Shown here: positions 1 through 9,900 of the stretch, in pieces | Numbering within the stretch: the first letter of the stretch is position 1 | Layout: each line of letters starts with the position of its first letter | Virus record (IMG/VR): IMGVR_UViG_3300029319_000004 | Span: 103,027-167,026 of that record | DNA from: a virus | Length of the DNA: 64,000 nucleotides | Direction: 5' to 3' (one strand) | Translations under genes and position numbers: made by a program | Notes under the pieces: generated by a model | Seen by the model: the letters and a program-made list of their open reading frames with translations, nothing else | Told to the model about the DNA's origin: nothing | Databases searched by the model: none

Positions 1-144
1 TTTGAAAAAGAACACGAAAAACGTCTTTTGGAGCCTGAGCCGGATGAGTATACTGAAAATCCACAAAGATTCCACAATGATGTTAAGGGCACACTAAGAC
101 CAAACATGCGTCCTTACGGAATAAGTACAGTATACAGAATTTAG
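1..144 (+). CDS. C-terminal end of an unidentified protein (partial)
   Basis: An open frame enters the window at base 1 and stops at 142-144, giving 47 residues with no start in view. The tail is charged and ends in Tyr-Arg-Ile. It lies just ahead of a small membrane-protein gene and the head protease. In T4-type genomes the portal gene sits near this place, so a head protein is possible, but nothing visible in these residues proves it. Confidence 0.55.
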   Translation, partial: FEKEHEKRLLEPEPDEYTENPQRFHNDVKGTLRPNMRPYGISTVYRI

Positions 145-151
145 GTGAAAA

Positions 152-463
152 ATGCATTTATTATGGTTTGTTTTAGCAGCATATGGGATGACCTTCATCC
201 TAGTTTATGGCTCAATATTCAACTCAATTAGGCCAACCAAAGGAAAGTTGGGGGAATTGTTACATTGTCCCCTCTGTACTGGCTTCTGGGTTGGGGTCTT
301 TTTGTGGAGTGTTAACCACTGGACAGAACTATTTAGTTTTGACTACAATTTAATAAATGCTCTTGTTTGTGGGTGTGTGTCTGCAGGCACGAGTTATTTT
401 TTGAGCATGGTGCTGAATGATTTTGGAATCAAAATATACAAAAGGGGAGGTGATGAAAAATGA
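152..463 (+). CDS. Small membrane protein, DUF1360-like
   Basis: 103 residues with two or three hydrophobic segments (about 3-25, 43-57 and 70-87) and a CPLCTGFWVG motif near residues 39-48. A CPxC-x-GFW core in a short membrane protein is what I recall for the DUF1360 family, which occurs in phages and Bacillus. No enzymatic role is known. It starts 7 bases after the previous stop and overlaps the next tiny frame by 4 bases (ATGA), so it is probably co-transcribed with the head genes. Confidence 0.6.
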   Translation: MHLLWFVLAAYGMTFILVYGSIFNSIRPTKGKLGELLHCPLCTGFWVGVFLWSVNHWTELFSFDYNLINALVCGCVSAGTSYFLSMVLNDFGIKIYKRGGDEK

Positions 464-537
464 AACGTCGTAATTGTCCACAAGTTCGTCGTTGTTGTAA
501 CGGCAGCATGTTCGTGCGGGTTGCGCCCGCATTTTAA
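460..537 (+). CDS. Possible 25-residue Cys/Arg-rich peptide
   Basis: ATG at 460 overlaps the preceding stop as ATGA and has a strong GGGGAGG Shine-Dalgarno at 444-450. The peptide is basic and has three cysteines. Its last codons lie inside a terminator-like hairpin, so it may be a chance frame or a leader peptide. No family is recognised. Confidence 0.3.
   Translation: MKRRNCPQVRRCCNGSMFVRVAPAF
515..535 (+). terminator. Weak terminator-like hairpin
   Basis: Stem TGCGGG (515-520) pairs with CCCGCA (526-531) around a 5-base loop and is followed by TTTT and an A/T-rich run. The stem is short, and the next gene starts 40 bases downstream, so it may attenuate transcription or protect an RNA end and may not be a full stop. 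Confidence 0.4.
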
Positions 538-574
538 AATATTTTATTGTTCTTAATTACAGGAGGAAATTTAA

Positions 575-727
575 ATGAATAAGGGACATGGAGCTGGCAA
601 TATGCCAAAGCCAGGAGCAAATGTTTGCCCTGCAGGAAGCGGAAAAGGAAACATTGGAAAAGCTCTCGGTGATCCACTAAGCGTCAAAATTAGAACAGGC
701 AAGTCTGCTGACAAGCCTAAGAAGTAA
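575..727 (+). CDS. Small basic Gly/Lys-rich protein
   Basis: 50 residues, opened by a clear AGGAGG ribosome site (561-566) and ATG at 575. It is rich in Gly, Lys, Ala and Pro, with one Cys and no hydrophobic segment. It sits directly before the head maturation protease, where T4 keeps the short prohead core genes 67 and 68, so a small core protein is a reasonable guess from position only. No similarity is recognised. Confidence 0.6.
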   Translation: MNKGHGAGNMPKPGANVCPAGSGKGNIGKALGDPLSVKIRTGKSADKPKK

Positions 728-730
728 ATA

Positions 731-1366
731 ATGTCAAAGAAGCTTTTAAGAGAGTATTTCGAGCTGTGCCCGGAAGGTCGCTGCCCTGTTGATGTTCTAA
801 CTGAATCTGAAAAAAGAAAAGTTATGAACGAGGGAGCAGTGTACCTTGTCGGCGTGTGCCAGAGAGCAGGCGTTAAAAATGGCAATGGTAGAATCTACAA
901 CAAAGAGACACTAAGTCGTGAGATTCAAAAATATCAAAATGCCATTAATGACCGTCGATCTTTGGGCGAGCTTGATCATCCTGATGATTCTGTTATAAAT
1001 CTTAAAAACGCATCTCATTTAATTACGAAGATGTATTGGGATGGAGACAATGTAATGGGCAAAGTTGAGGTATTAGATACACCCTCAGGAGCTATTCTTA
1101 AGGCATTGGTAAAGTCGGGTGTTAAGCTAGGGATTTCATCTCGTGGCTTAGGCTCTGTTAAGCAGGTTAATGGTGATACAATTGTTGAAGATGATTTTCA
1201 ATTAATTTGTTTTGATGTTGTTTCGGAGCCTTCAACACCAGGCGCATATTTAGATCCTCAAAAGTCTGCTAAAACTATAAACATATCGCCGACAATAAAT
1301 AAGTATATTAATGAAGGCAAGCAGAACAAACTAGATGATCTTTTCAGTTCAATTTTAGGTGATTAA
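731..1366 (+). CDS. 21: Prohead core maturation protease, T4 gp21-like
   Basis: 211 residues, the usual size for gp21-type proteases (peptidase family S80/U9, herpesvirus-assemblin fold). GELDHP at about 76-81 carries the likely catalytic His, and ISSRGLGSV at about 136-144 the likely catalytic Ser. The phrases SHLITKMYWDGD and LDTPSGAILK between them are family-typical. The enzyme acts inside the prohead and cleaves scaffold and capsid N-termini during maturation. Its presumed substrates, scaffold and capsid, lie 10 kb downstream behind two giant fibre-like genes. ATG at 731 follows the previous stop by 3 bases. Confidence 0.9.
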   Translation: MSKKLLREYFELCPEGRCPVDVLTESEKRKVMNEGAVYLVGVCQRAGVKNGNGRIYNKETLSREIQKYQNAINDRRSLGELDHPDDSVINLKNASHLITKMYWDGDNVMGKVEVLDTPSGAILKALVKSGVKLGISSRGLGSVKQVNGDTIVEDDFQLICFDVVSEPSTPGAYLDPQKSAKTINISPTINKYINEGKQNKLDDLFSSILGD

Positions 1367-1729
1367 ATGAAGTTAAATGAGTTTAAAAAACTACTACAAC
1401 CAATGGTCAAGGACATGATCAAAGAGGCTCTCCTAGAGGAGGGTTTATTGTCGAATATTGTGTCAGAAGTCGCCAAAGGGCTTGTTTTAGCAGAGGTAAA
1501 AACTAACCAAGAGCCTCAAAGACAACGAGACCTTCACTCTGAAGCGGTCGAGGCGGCTAGAAGAGACTTACAAGCTACAAAAAATGAAAATAGACACATA
1601 TTTGAAGGCACAGAGCCTGCGCCTTCAGGTGACGGCCGCGGCCCCCTTTCGGGAGTTGCACCAAACGACCCTGGTGTAGATATTAACAAGCTTTTAGGCG
1701 GATCGCGAGACTGGTCTAAGCTAATATAG
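1367..1729 (+). CDS. Hypothetical head-module protein
   Basis: 120 residues starting directly after the protease stop (TAA then ATG). The N-terminal 55 residues are predicted amphipathic helix, with alternating Leu/Val and Lys/Glu. The rest is a polar, Gly/Pro-rich tail ending in DWSKLI. The layout, helix plus flexible acidic/basic tail, suits a prohead core or assembly factor, but I recognise no family. Confidence 0.6.
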   Translation: MKLNEFKKLLQPMVKDMIKEALLEEGLLSNIVSEVAKGLVLAEVKTNQEPQRQRDLHSEAVEAARRDLQATKNENRHIFEGTEPAPSGDGRGPLSGVAPNDPGVDINKLLGGSRDWSKLI

Positions 1730-1737
1730 GAAAAAAA

Positions 1738-1962
1738 ATGTCAAAAACAGTAAACGTATCAGTTAGCTTAAACGAGGTTGGAGGAAATCCACACCGCTTG
1801 ATACGAAAATTCATTAAAAAATGCAAAAAAGAAAGAATTATTGAAGATTATAGAGATCGTCGTTTTTACGAAAAACCTTCAGTAAAGAAAAGAAGAGACA
1901 AAAAACGAAAATTAAGAAATGCTAGAAAAGCAGAAGCAGAGAGAAATAGGAGCAAAGGATAG
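1738..1962 (+). CDS. rpsU: Ribosomal protein bS21 homologue
   Basis: 74 residues, matching the size of bacterial bS21 (about 70). The middle reads FIKKCKKERIIEDYRDRRFYEKPS and aligns with the bS21 core, in which an RRFKR..EKAG..-type helix is followed by the hallmark R-x-FYEKP. The C-terminal third is a Lys/Arg-rich helix, as in the family. bS21 sits on the 30S platform near the anti-Shine-Dalgarno and affects initiation. Virus-encoded bS21 is known from other phage genomes, including pelagiphages. It has its own start 8 bases after the previous stop, and its TAG overlaps the next GTG start by one base. Confidence 0.85.
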   Translation: MSKTVNVSVSLNEVGGNPHRLIRKFIKKCKKERIIEDYRDRRFYEKPSVKKRRDKKRKLRNARKAEAERNRSKG

Positions 1963-2432
1963 TGGCGACAACAGTAGCATCAGCAACATTAAAAGTTACT
2001 CTTAAAGAAGATATTGTTCTAAATGGCCGTCAGCAAGGCAGCGAGTCTGTTTTGTCGATCCCAAGCATTAATGAGATTTCAAAGAGAATTCTTACAATTC
2101 CGACAAGCGAGATTGAAATTATCGCTATGTCCACAGCTGTTGCTTCTGGCACGTATATTGAAAGTGATGTGCGCTACATACGCATTACAAACTTAGATGA
2201 CACAAATCACATTACTTTAACTTTTAAAAATGAAAATAGCGATGAATTTGCTATAAAACTGGACAAAGGTCAGTCTTATATCTACAATGGGGATATGGAT
2301 GGCGGAGTAGTTGACACTATGGACGCTATTGACGGTACTGGTTTAACGCTAAGCTTAGGTGATTTAGTAAACATTACAGCGTTAGCGGATACTGCTGCGT
2401 GTGATCTTGAAGTATTTGTGGCATCGGCTTAA
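1962..2432 (+). CDS. Small virion-type beta protein
   Basis: 156 residues from a GTG start overlapping the bS21 stop, with GGAG/AAAGGA upstream. The composition is Thr/Ile/Asp-rich with alternating beta-strand patterns and no cysteines except near the end, typical of phage decoration, head-fibre or tail-spike accessory proteins. It precedes another protein of similar style and the fibre genes. The exact role is unknown. Confidence 0.6.
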   Translation: MATTVASATLKVTLKEDIVLNGRQQGSESVLSIPSINEISKRILTIPTSEIEIIAMSTAVASGTYIESDVRYIRITNLDDTNHITLTFKNENSDEFAIKLDKGQSYIYNGDMDGGVVDTMDAIDGTGLTLSLGDLVNITALADTAACDLEVFVASA

Positions 2433-2493
2433 ATTTAGAATGATTATTAGCAATATCCAATATACAAAACTAAATACATAGAGAGGAATTATT

Positions 2494-2973
2494 ATGGCAA
2501 CATTTTCAAGACACGTAGCTAGCGTAGGTAACGCAGCATCATACCAGGTATCCGGCATACCATGGATTTCTGGATCCTCAATGGCTATTAACGATGGTAG
2601 CCTTAGCGGAGGCGCTGACGATCCTGCAGAAATTAGATTTCAATTCCCAAGAGTTACAAAGTCTGTCACAGTCTTGTATGCAGCAGGGTCTGCCGGTACG
2701 CCGACCAATGGAACTCAGCATGGCTCAGACACTGCAGGCCTTAGAATCCACTTTAACTCTACTGGATCAGGTAATGTATTGTCAGAACGTCACTTTGTGG
2801 AGCTTAATGAGGTCAACGAGTCAATGACTTTTAATGTGCGATGCAGAGAGATATACATCTCTAGAGCGGAAACTGCTGATGGCGACCCTATTGAATTTAG
2901 GGTAATTTGTGACTTAACAAACATTCCTGCCGGCGAAATGGGTGCACTAACTGGCTCTGGCTTGACAGAGTAG
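2494..2973 (+). CDS. Small virion-type structural protein
   Basis: 159 residues, ATG at 2494 after GAGAGGAA. It is beta-rich, Gly/Ser/Thr-rich and soluble, with an ordered central part (about 48-135) and a Gly/Thr tail. It lies between another small beta protein and the 1114-residue fibre-like gene, so it is probably a surface protein of the head or fibre network. No named family is recognised. Confidence 0.6.
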   Translation: MATFSRHVASVGNAASYQVSGIPWISGSSMAINDGSLSGGADDPAEIRFQFPRVTKSVTVLYAAGSAGTPTNGTQHGSDTAGLRIHFNSTGSGNVLSERHFVELNEVNESMTFNVRCREIYISRAETADGDPIEFRVICDLTNIPAGEMGALTGSGLTE

Positions 2974-2987
2974 GGAGATAAGAATTA

Positions 2988-5900
2988 ATGTCAGGATTCA
3001 GATCAGGTCAGGGTGGAGGTTCACCAACAGATTTAAAACCGAGAGATTCGGTTACAGTTCAGGGCACAACGCCTACAATTACAATTGGTGATGGTGGCGA
3101 TGAAGATATTAAACTTCTCTTCAATAGCAACACCAACGACTACTATGTTGGATCTGATGCCACTGATGACAAGCTTCATGTCGGAGTTGGTTCTGCAATC
3201 GGCACGAATGTTGCGATAACGGTAGATAGCTCTGCTCAAGTTTCAAAGCTTAACCTAGCAGCTGCAGCGGTCGCTGTGGCTGATGATCACATTGTGATCC
3301 TTGACGGCGGTGCAACTGGCGCCCCAAAAGCAGAAAGCATTCAAGATCTTCTCTCCGCAATTGCTGGCTCTGGACTCAGTGTTAGTGGAAATCAACTAGT
3401 AGCTTCCGGTGGCGGTGCGGCTGATTCAGTCGCCGCTGACGATATTTCCCTTGGAAATGCTGCTGTAAGTCTTGCAACAAGCGCTGGCAATATCACCATT
3501 GATGCTCAAGGTAACAATACAGATATTATCTTTAAAGGCACGGATGCCACTTCAGACATTACGATGCTTACGCTCGATGGCAGTGAGGCTGGAGCGGCTA
3601 CATTTAATTCAACTGTTACTGCAACTGGCTTTACTATTGGCTCTGCAGCAATTACTGAAGCAGAACTTGAAATTTTAGACGGTGCCAGCGTAACCACTAC
3701 CGAGCTTAACTTAATTGATGGTGATACCTCTAGAGGCACAACCGCAGTTGCAGACGGTGATGGATTTCTACACAATGATGCCGGCACAATGAGAATGACA
3801 AATGTCAGCAAGTTAGCTGACTTGTTTGCTGGTACCGGCCTAGGCGCGTCTAGCTCAGTTTTGAGTGTTGATGCAGCACAAACAGGCATCACGTCTATTC
3901 TTGCAACAGATCTTAAGATTGGCGAAGACGACGAAACAAAAATCGATTTTGAAACTGCCGACGAGATTCATTTTTATGCAGCAAATGTGGAGCAAGTTTA
4001 TTTAGCAGACAATATCTTCGGACCCCAGAGCGATTCTGATGTTGACCTAGGAACAACGGGTGTACGTTGGAAAGACGCGTACATCGATACAGTCACAACT
4101 ACCGGCGATCTAGATGTCGGTGGGAACATTGAACTTGGACATGCCTCTGACACAACCATAGCAAGAGCATCTAGTGGTGTTATTTCCGTTGAAGGAAGCA
4201 ACGTCATAATGGCGTCTAACGACGTTAGCGCATTAACTGATTCAACATCTGCAGCGATCGGCATAGGGACAATTGAACTTGGCCACGCTAGTGACACAAC
4301 GATAGCAAGGGCATCTGGTGGAGTTATTTCCGTTGAGGGAAGTAATGTTATAATGGCATCTAACGATGTCAGTGCATTGACTGACTCGACATCTGCAGCA
4401 ATTGGTATAGGGACAATTGAGTTAGGTCACGCTAGTGACACAACCATAGCAAGAGCTAGCGCTGGTCAAATTACGGTCGAGGGCACTGCGGTTATTCTTG
4501 CAGGCGCAGTTACTGGAATTACTTCCTTGCTGGCAACTGATATAAAAATTGGTGAAGATGACCAAACAAAGATTGATTTTGAAGATGCCAACAAGATTAA
4601 CTTTTATGCAAATAACTCCAAAGAGGTTGAGTTAGCAGAGAATAGTCTATCCCCAGGCTCCAATGACGGTACTGCCTTGGGAACCACATCGCTTGGCTGG
4701 TCCGATCTTTTCTTGGCCGACGAAGGCGCAATCAAGTTTGGTGATGATCAAGATGTGACCTTGACGCATGTTGCAGATACCGGCCTAACACTAGACGGAG
4801 CGGGCTCCGCAACGAACCTACAGATCACAAACAGTGCAACAGACGGTGACGCTGCAATTCAGTTTGCACTAGGCGGAACAGTTAAATATACCATGGGTGT
4901 TAATGATGGAGCTTCAGACGCTTTTGAGATTAATGTCGGTACAGGTGCTCTTGGAGCGGACACAACAGCATTATCAATCGCGTCAGATGGTAGCATTACT
5001 TTTGCTGGCCCTATAAAGACAGATGCTTTTTCAGATCAAATCTTGTTTTTAAATACTAACAACTCATTTGCTTATAATCTTTGGAAGTCTTCGGCCTCTG
5101 GCGGGTCAACAATCCAGAATACAGCTGGAAAAATTATTTTAGACTCGACAACAGCAATCGAGCTTGATTCTGCATCTGGTGATATAACCTTTATGGATGG
5201 AGGCACCGCTCAGTTATCACTTGATATGGATGGTACTTCTGGCGAGGTTATATTCCAGCTTAATGTTGATTCTGACGATCTTGTCTTTAAACAGTACGAT
5301 GGCACAGAAGTTCTTCGCCTTAATGACGATGGCTCAACTTTAGTATCAGGAAACGCTACATTTGGCGCTGATGACACAGGAGTAGATGTACGAATCTTTA
5401 GTGCAACTGCTAGTGAGGGTGTGCTATATGACGCGTCTGAAGATGAATTGGCTCTTCTGCTCACAACCAAGCTCAAGTTCCATGATGTTGGTGGAGGTGA
5501 AGAGATCTTTGCCTCTTCTGACGGACATCTAGAGATTAACGCCGGTACAACTTTAGATATGACAGCGCCATCAGTTGATGTGAATGCAGACACTGTAACA
5601 CTGACCTCTGCCAATTCACAAGACCCGTTAGTTGTTATTAAAAATACAACAAATGATGCCAATGGCGCTCGCTTGCAATTTGTTAAAGATAAGGGTGCAG
5701 CCGGCGCAGATGGTGACGACATTGGCGTCATCGAATTTGTCGGCGACGACGCCGGCCAGACTCAGACCACTTTTGCAAAGATTGTCGCAGAAGTGTCTGA
5801 AGCAGACAACACAGATGAAGCAGGAAAGCTTTCATTGTTTGTTGCTGAGAGTGATGGAACTACTACAGCCCTAACTGCTGGTTTAGTATTAGAAGGCGAG

Positions 5901-6332
5901 CATGCAACTGATGGCCAAGTGGATGTCACAATTGCAGCTGGCACTTCATCTATCACCACTATAGCAGGTGGTATAGCTGTACAGGGCGTTGAACAGACAT
6001 CTGCTAACGCTAGCAGTGTTGCGCTAACCACTAGTGGACTGAGTGGGCTAACCGCCGGCGCCAATGGCTCAAATGATACGTATACTCTTGCAAATGGCGA
6101 AGTGGCTGGGCAAATAAAAGAGATAGCGCTACTCGCGACGACAAACCCCTCATCAGTCGATAATCAGGTCATAACAGTTGCAACAGCCGGCTGGAATACT
6201 GATTCAGATCCAGATGGTATTATAACCATGACTACGCAAGGGGACTTCATAAGGTTGATGTGGTTAAATCCTGGATCTGGGTTTGTTTGGGTGCCGATTA
6301 TAAGGCTTGGAAACACAAGTTTAAGCGATTAA
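2988..6332 (+). CDS. Giant repetitive fibre-like virion protein 1
   Basis: 1114 residues, ATG at 2988 after GGGAGATAAG. Almost the whole chain is short beta-strand repeats rich in Gly, Asp, Thr, Ala and Ser. Phrases such as LKIGEDDETKIDF, VRWKDAYIDTV and VSALTDST recur, as in marine-phage tail-fibre and adhesin shafts. Residues 379-504 hold about two and a half copies of a 48-residue unit. The C-terminal 60 residues are less repetitive and could be a tip or trimerisation domain. It shares phrases (LTHVADTGL) with the 1300-residue protein downstream, so the two are paralogous in part. Host binding or head-surface decoration is inferred. Confidence 0.75.
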   Translation: MSGFRSGQGGGSPTDLKPRDSVTVQGTTPTITIGDGGDEDIKLLFNSNTNDYYVGSDATDDKLHVGVGSAIGTNVAITVDSSAQVSKLNLAAAAVAVADDHIVILDGGATGAPKAESIQDLLSAIAGSGLSVSGNQLVASGGGAADSVAADDISLGNAAVSLATSAGNITIDAQGNNTDIIFKGTDATSDITMLTLDGSEAGAATFNSTVTATGFTIGSAAITEAELEILDGASVTTTELNLIDGDTSRGTTAVADGDGFLHNDAGTMRMTNVSKLADLFAGTGLGASSSVLSVDAAQTGITSILATDLKIGEDDETKIDFETADEIHFYAANVEQVYLADNIFGPQSDSDVDLGTTGVRWKDAYIDTVTTTGDLDVGGNIELGHASDTTIARASSGVISVEGSNVIMASNDVSALTDSTSAAIGIGTIELGHASDTTIARASGGVISVEGSNVIMASNDVSALTDSTSAAIGIGTIELGHASDTTIARASAGQITVEGTAVILAGAVTGITSLLATDIKIGEDDQTKIDFEDANKINFYANNSKEVELAENSLSPGSNDGTALGTTSLGWSDLFLADEGAIKFGDDQDVTLTHVADTGLTLDGAGSATNLQITNSATDGDAAIQFALGGTVKYTMGVNDGASDAFEINVGTGALGADTTALSIASDGSITFAGPIKTDAFSDQILFLNTNNSFAYNLWKSSASGGSTIQNTAGKIILDSTTAIELDSASGDITFMDGGTAQLSLDMDGTSGEVIFQLNVDSDDLVFKQYDGTEVLRLNDDGSTLVSGNATFGADDTGVDVRIFSATASEGVLYDASEDELALLLTTKLKFHDVGGGEEIFASSDGHLEINAGTTLDMTAPSVDVNADTVTLTSANSQDPLVVIKNTTNDANGARLQFVKDKGAAGADGDDIGVIEFVGDDAGQTQTTFAKIVAEVSEADNTDEAGKLSLFVAESDGTTTALTAGLVLEGEHATDGQVDVTIAAGTSSITTIAGGIAVQGVEQTSANASSVALTTSGLSGLTAGANGSNDTYTLANGEVAGQIKEIALLATTNPSSVDNQVITVATAGWNTDSDPDGIITMTTQGDFIRLMWLNPGSGFVWVPIIRLGNTSLSD
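4122..4499 (+). repeat. Tandem 144-base coding repeat, about 2.6 copies
   Basis: Units start at 4122, 4266 and 4410 (the last incomplete). Each encodes a 48-residue unit beginning G-x-IELGHASDTTIARAS. The first two units are nearly identical in protein but differ at many synonymous positions, so they have diverged at DNA level under protein-level constraint. Confidence 0.85.
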
Positions 6333-6352
6333 TATGGAGGATAGTTTATAAA

Positions 6353-6907
6353 ATGTCAGTAGGTCACTTTCCATTTTTCGGATTAACAAAGTTCGGAGGC
6401 TATTGGGATCCAAATACTAATACGCTTACAGGAACACTTGGCAATACTGGTATTGTATCTGAGACCCCAGTGAGCAATGCTCTTGCTAATGGCAATCTTA
6501 ATTCTGTTGTTGTAACGCCTGCAGGCGCTCAGCTTTCGCCTTTTAATGGATTATACTTCTCTGTTAACACTGCGACAACTGGCTCATCTGGAACAACAAT
6601 TGATAGCATGGGCTCTCTTAATATTAATGATTTGGTTATTTATGATGCTAACAACTCAAGCGATATTAAGTGGTTAAGAGTTGATTTTGGAACTGTGTTC
6701 TCGTCTGTGTTTTTTGGAGATTTAAGTCAAAACGGAATCGGAAATTCAAATCCAATATCTTTTACCTCGGACTTTGCAACCCCTAGAGCGTCATATTTTA
6801 GAATTTTATCTAAGAAGGGTGACGATGGTATTTTATTTTCTAAAATTGAAGACGCCGGATCTTTAAGAATATCAACAGATACAGAAGCAAAACTAGATGA
6901 GTTTTAA
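6353..6907 (+). CDS. Virion-associated protein after fibre 1
   Basis: 184 residues from ATG 6353, which has GGAGG at 6337-6341. An earlier in-frame ATG at 6260 lies inside the fibre gene and lacks a site. The protein is beta-rich, Asn/Ser/Gly-rich and soluble, beginning MSVGHFPFFGLTKFGGYW. Position between two fibre genes suggests a fibre cap, connector or chaperone. No family is recognised. Confidence 0.6.
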   Translation: MSVGHFPFFGLTKFGGYWDPNTNTLTGTLGNTGIVSETPVSNALANGNLNSVVVTPAGAQLSPFNGLYFSVNTATTGSSGTTIDSMGSLNINDLVIYDANNSSDIKWLRVDFGTVFSSVFFGDLSQNGIGNSNPISFTSDFATPRASYFRILSKKGDDGILFSKIEDAGSLRISTDTEAKLDEF

Positions 6908-6945
6908 ATGTGCGATAATATATATAAAAAACAGGAATCAAAAAA

Positions 6946-9900
6946 ATGAGTAGATTATTTGTAGACAAGATTGCGCCGAATACAACTAGCGGCGACGTCC
7001 ATATTGAAACAAGCTTAATTGTTAGCGGTAATTTAAATGTTACTGGCACTTTTGATGCGCATGTTGCAGACTTTAAAGTTAACGCCAATTCAATGGTTCT
7101 TGGAGACGCGGCCTCGGATATTGTCACCATTAACGCTGCAACAGCTTCGATTCCAAACAACTTGAGCTTTACGACTGGCTCTATTGCTGTCGGCACAACG
7201 ACTCTTGTTGCTCCATCTGGTGTTGCCAAGTACGTGCTAGTCTCTGACGCATCCTCTGCTGGCGTTAGTTTAAACGACACCGGAGGCACTCAATGGGACA
7301 TATACTCAGCAGACAGTAGGCTACACTTTTTTGCCAGTACTCAAGGCTCTGGTATTGCGCATAGGATGGTGATACAAGAAAATGGGCAAGTTGGCATTGG
7401 GACAATAAATCCAGCAGCGCCGTCTGGCATGGCTAGATACTTGACCATTGAAGATTCTTCCTCGGCAGGAATTTCCGTTAACGATACCGGAGGCACTCAA
7501 TGGGATATTTATTCAGCAGACAGTAGATTGCACTTTTTTGCCGGTTCTCAAGGCGTGGGAATCGCTCATAGAATGGTAATACAAGAAAATGGGAATGTTG
7601 GTATTGGCACAATAAATCCATCTATGCCGCTCCACATCGTTAATTCTGCAGGCGGCCGTATGATGCTGCACAGATCAGCTGGTGATACTAGCAGCCAATT
7701 GGGCGGAATAATGTTTGGTGCAAATGACGGCGACACCAACCTAGCAATGATAGCAGCTTACCACGATGGCGCCACCGACGCTGCCTATGTGTCAGTTGAG
7801 ACCGAGGCCGCTGGGGGATCCATGGCCGAGCGCATGCGCATCACTAGCGCTGGTAATGTTGGTATTGGCGTGACCGACCCAGATGAGCTTTTAGAGGTCG
7901 CCGGCGATGTTAAAATTAGTGGCGCCAACAAGTTATATTTCTACGATTCAGGCGACGAGCACATTTCGGCTGGAGCTGGTGGTGTGCTTTCTATTGCTGC
8001 TGGAACTGAGGTGGACATAACAGCGACAACTATTGATATGAACGGCAACGTTGATATATCAGGTAACGCTTTGGTAAGCGGCGAAGTGCAGACAGCAAAC
8101 ATTGGCTACACCGATGGCGACAACGCTATGACAATCGCAGACGGTGGAGCAGTTACATTCGCACAGGCCGCAGTCTTTAGTGGTGGCTTTTCTGCTGGTG
8201 ATGCAAACATTACTAATGTTGGTGATATTGCTCTAGATTCTATTTCTTCTGATGCCGGCACAACCATCAACGTAACTCTTGGAACTGATGCTGGAGACGA
8301 CTTTATTGTCGCAACTGATGCTCTGGTCGTCGAGGGCGACAACAAAAACATTGGTGTTGGTACAACCACTCCAACTTCAAACGCTGGTGTGTCAAAGTTT
8401 ATAGAAATATCTGATGCCTCCTCTGCTGGTGTTGTTTTGCACGACACTGGAGGAAGAGAGTGGACCATTTACAATGCTGATGGTAAACTATATCATCACA
8501 GTGACTCTTCTGGCCAGGTTCTAACATTGTGGGGATCTGATGTCGGTATTAATACAGCAACACCTGGAAAGACGCTTGATGTCAATGGTGATGCTCGTAT
8601 CGGTGATGATTTGCTTCTACAGTCCGACGCTGCAGTACTTAGCTTTGGTGCTGATGACGATGTATCATTAACACATGTCGCTGACACAGGCCTTCTGCTT
8701 AACGGCACAATGAAGATTCAGTTCAATGACGCATCACAGTTTATCCAAGGCTCTTCAGCTACAGTACTATCCATTGGGGCGACGGATGAGATTGATCTTA
8801 CAGCGACAACTATCGACATCAACGGCGCCGCTGATATTAGCGGAAATCTTGTTGTTGGCGGCAATCTCACAATCAACGGAACAACCACAACGGTTAATTC
8901 TACAGTTCTAACTGTTGAAGATCCAATTATAACAATTGGCGATGCTGCAGGCGATATCGCTGCAGACGATAACAAGGATCGCGGTATAGAATTTAAATAC
9001 CACAATGGATCTTCTGCTAAAGTTGGATTCTTTGGATTTGATGATAGCACAGGCAAGTTTACCTTTATTGCAGACGCAACAAATTCATCTGAAGTCTTCA
9101 GTGGAACAGTGGGTCCAATTGATGTAGGTGCAATTAGCGCAGCTTCCATCACAACTTCAGGTGCTGCTACGGTTGGCACAGATCTTGCTGTAGGCGACGA
9201 TCTAACGCTTGGCTCTGATGGTGCAATTGTTAACTTTGGCGCCAACAGTAAAGTTACTTTAACTCATAGCACTGACACAAATCCGACAGAGACATCTGAG
9301 GGCCTTATCCTTCAGACTTCATCAGCACTTGATGATCACGTAGCTTTCCCTCTGGTTCTTACGCACCTTACCTCTGGAGATCCAGACAGTTCTGATGGCG
9401 CAGGCACTCCCGGTCTTGGCGTAGGCTTAGGATTCAAAGTTGACTCTGACGCTGGCAGCTTACAAAACGCCGGCGCTATTACTGTTAGCACACTGGACGC
9501 AACTAGCGGGTCTGAATCATATGGAATGTCATTTTCACTTATGAAAAATGGCGGCTCTTCAGATCAGCCGATTACTTTTATGTCCTTAGACACTGATGCT
9601 GGAGGAGGAAATCAAACCGAGCTTAGTGTTAAGTTTGATGGCAATAACTACTTTAGAACAGTCGTAGCTGCTGATGGTGCAACAACACTTCAAACAGTTG
9701 ATGAGTCTAGCGGTGCCGACGGACATCTTACTTTGGACTCATGCGGTAATATAGAGTTTAACGCTGACGCTGGCAATATTACTTTTAAAGATGGGTCGCA
9801 GACTGCGATGTCAATTGATATGGCTACCACTACTCGTGATGCGATTTTCAAAGATGCCGACGGAGTAGAGATATTCAGAATCGATGGCTCTGCAGACTCA

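Noticed and set aside
4122-4499. Regular repeats considered as a CRISPR array
   Set aside because: The repeats are in frame in a long coding gene, are directly adjacent without spacers and diverge at third positions.
6908-6949. 13-codon frame between a virion gene and fibre 2, with ATGA overlap
   Set aside because: Too short to tell from chance, no ribosome site, no recognisable product; at most a leader.
8718-9245. 175-residue minus-strand frame, like those at 5210-5731 and 3506-3892
   Set aside because: All are shadows of the repetitive fibre genes; the codon pattern of Gly/Thr/Asp repeats opens the reverse frame. No ribosome sites.
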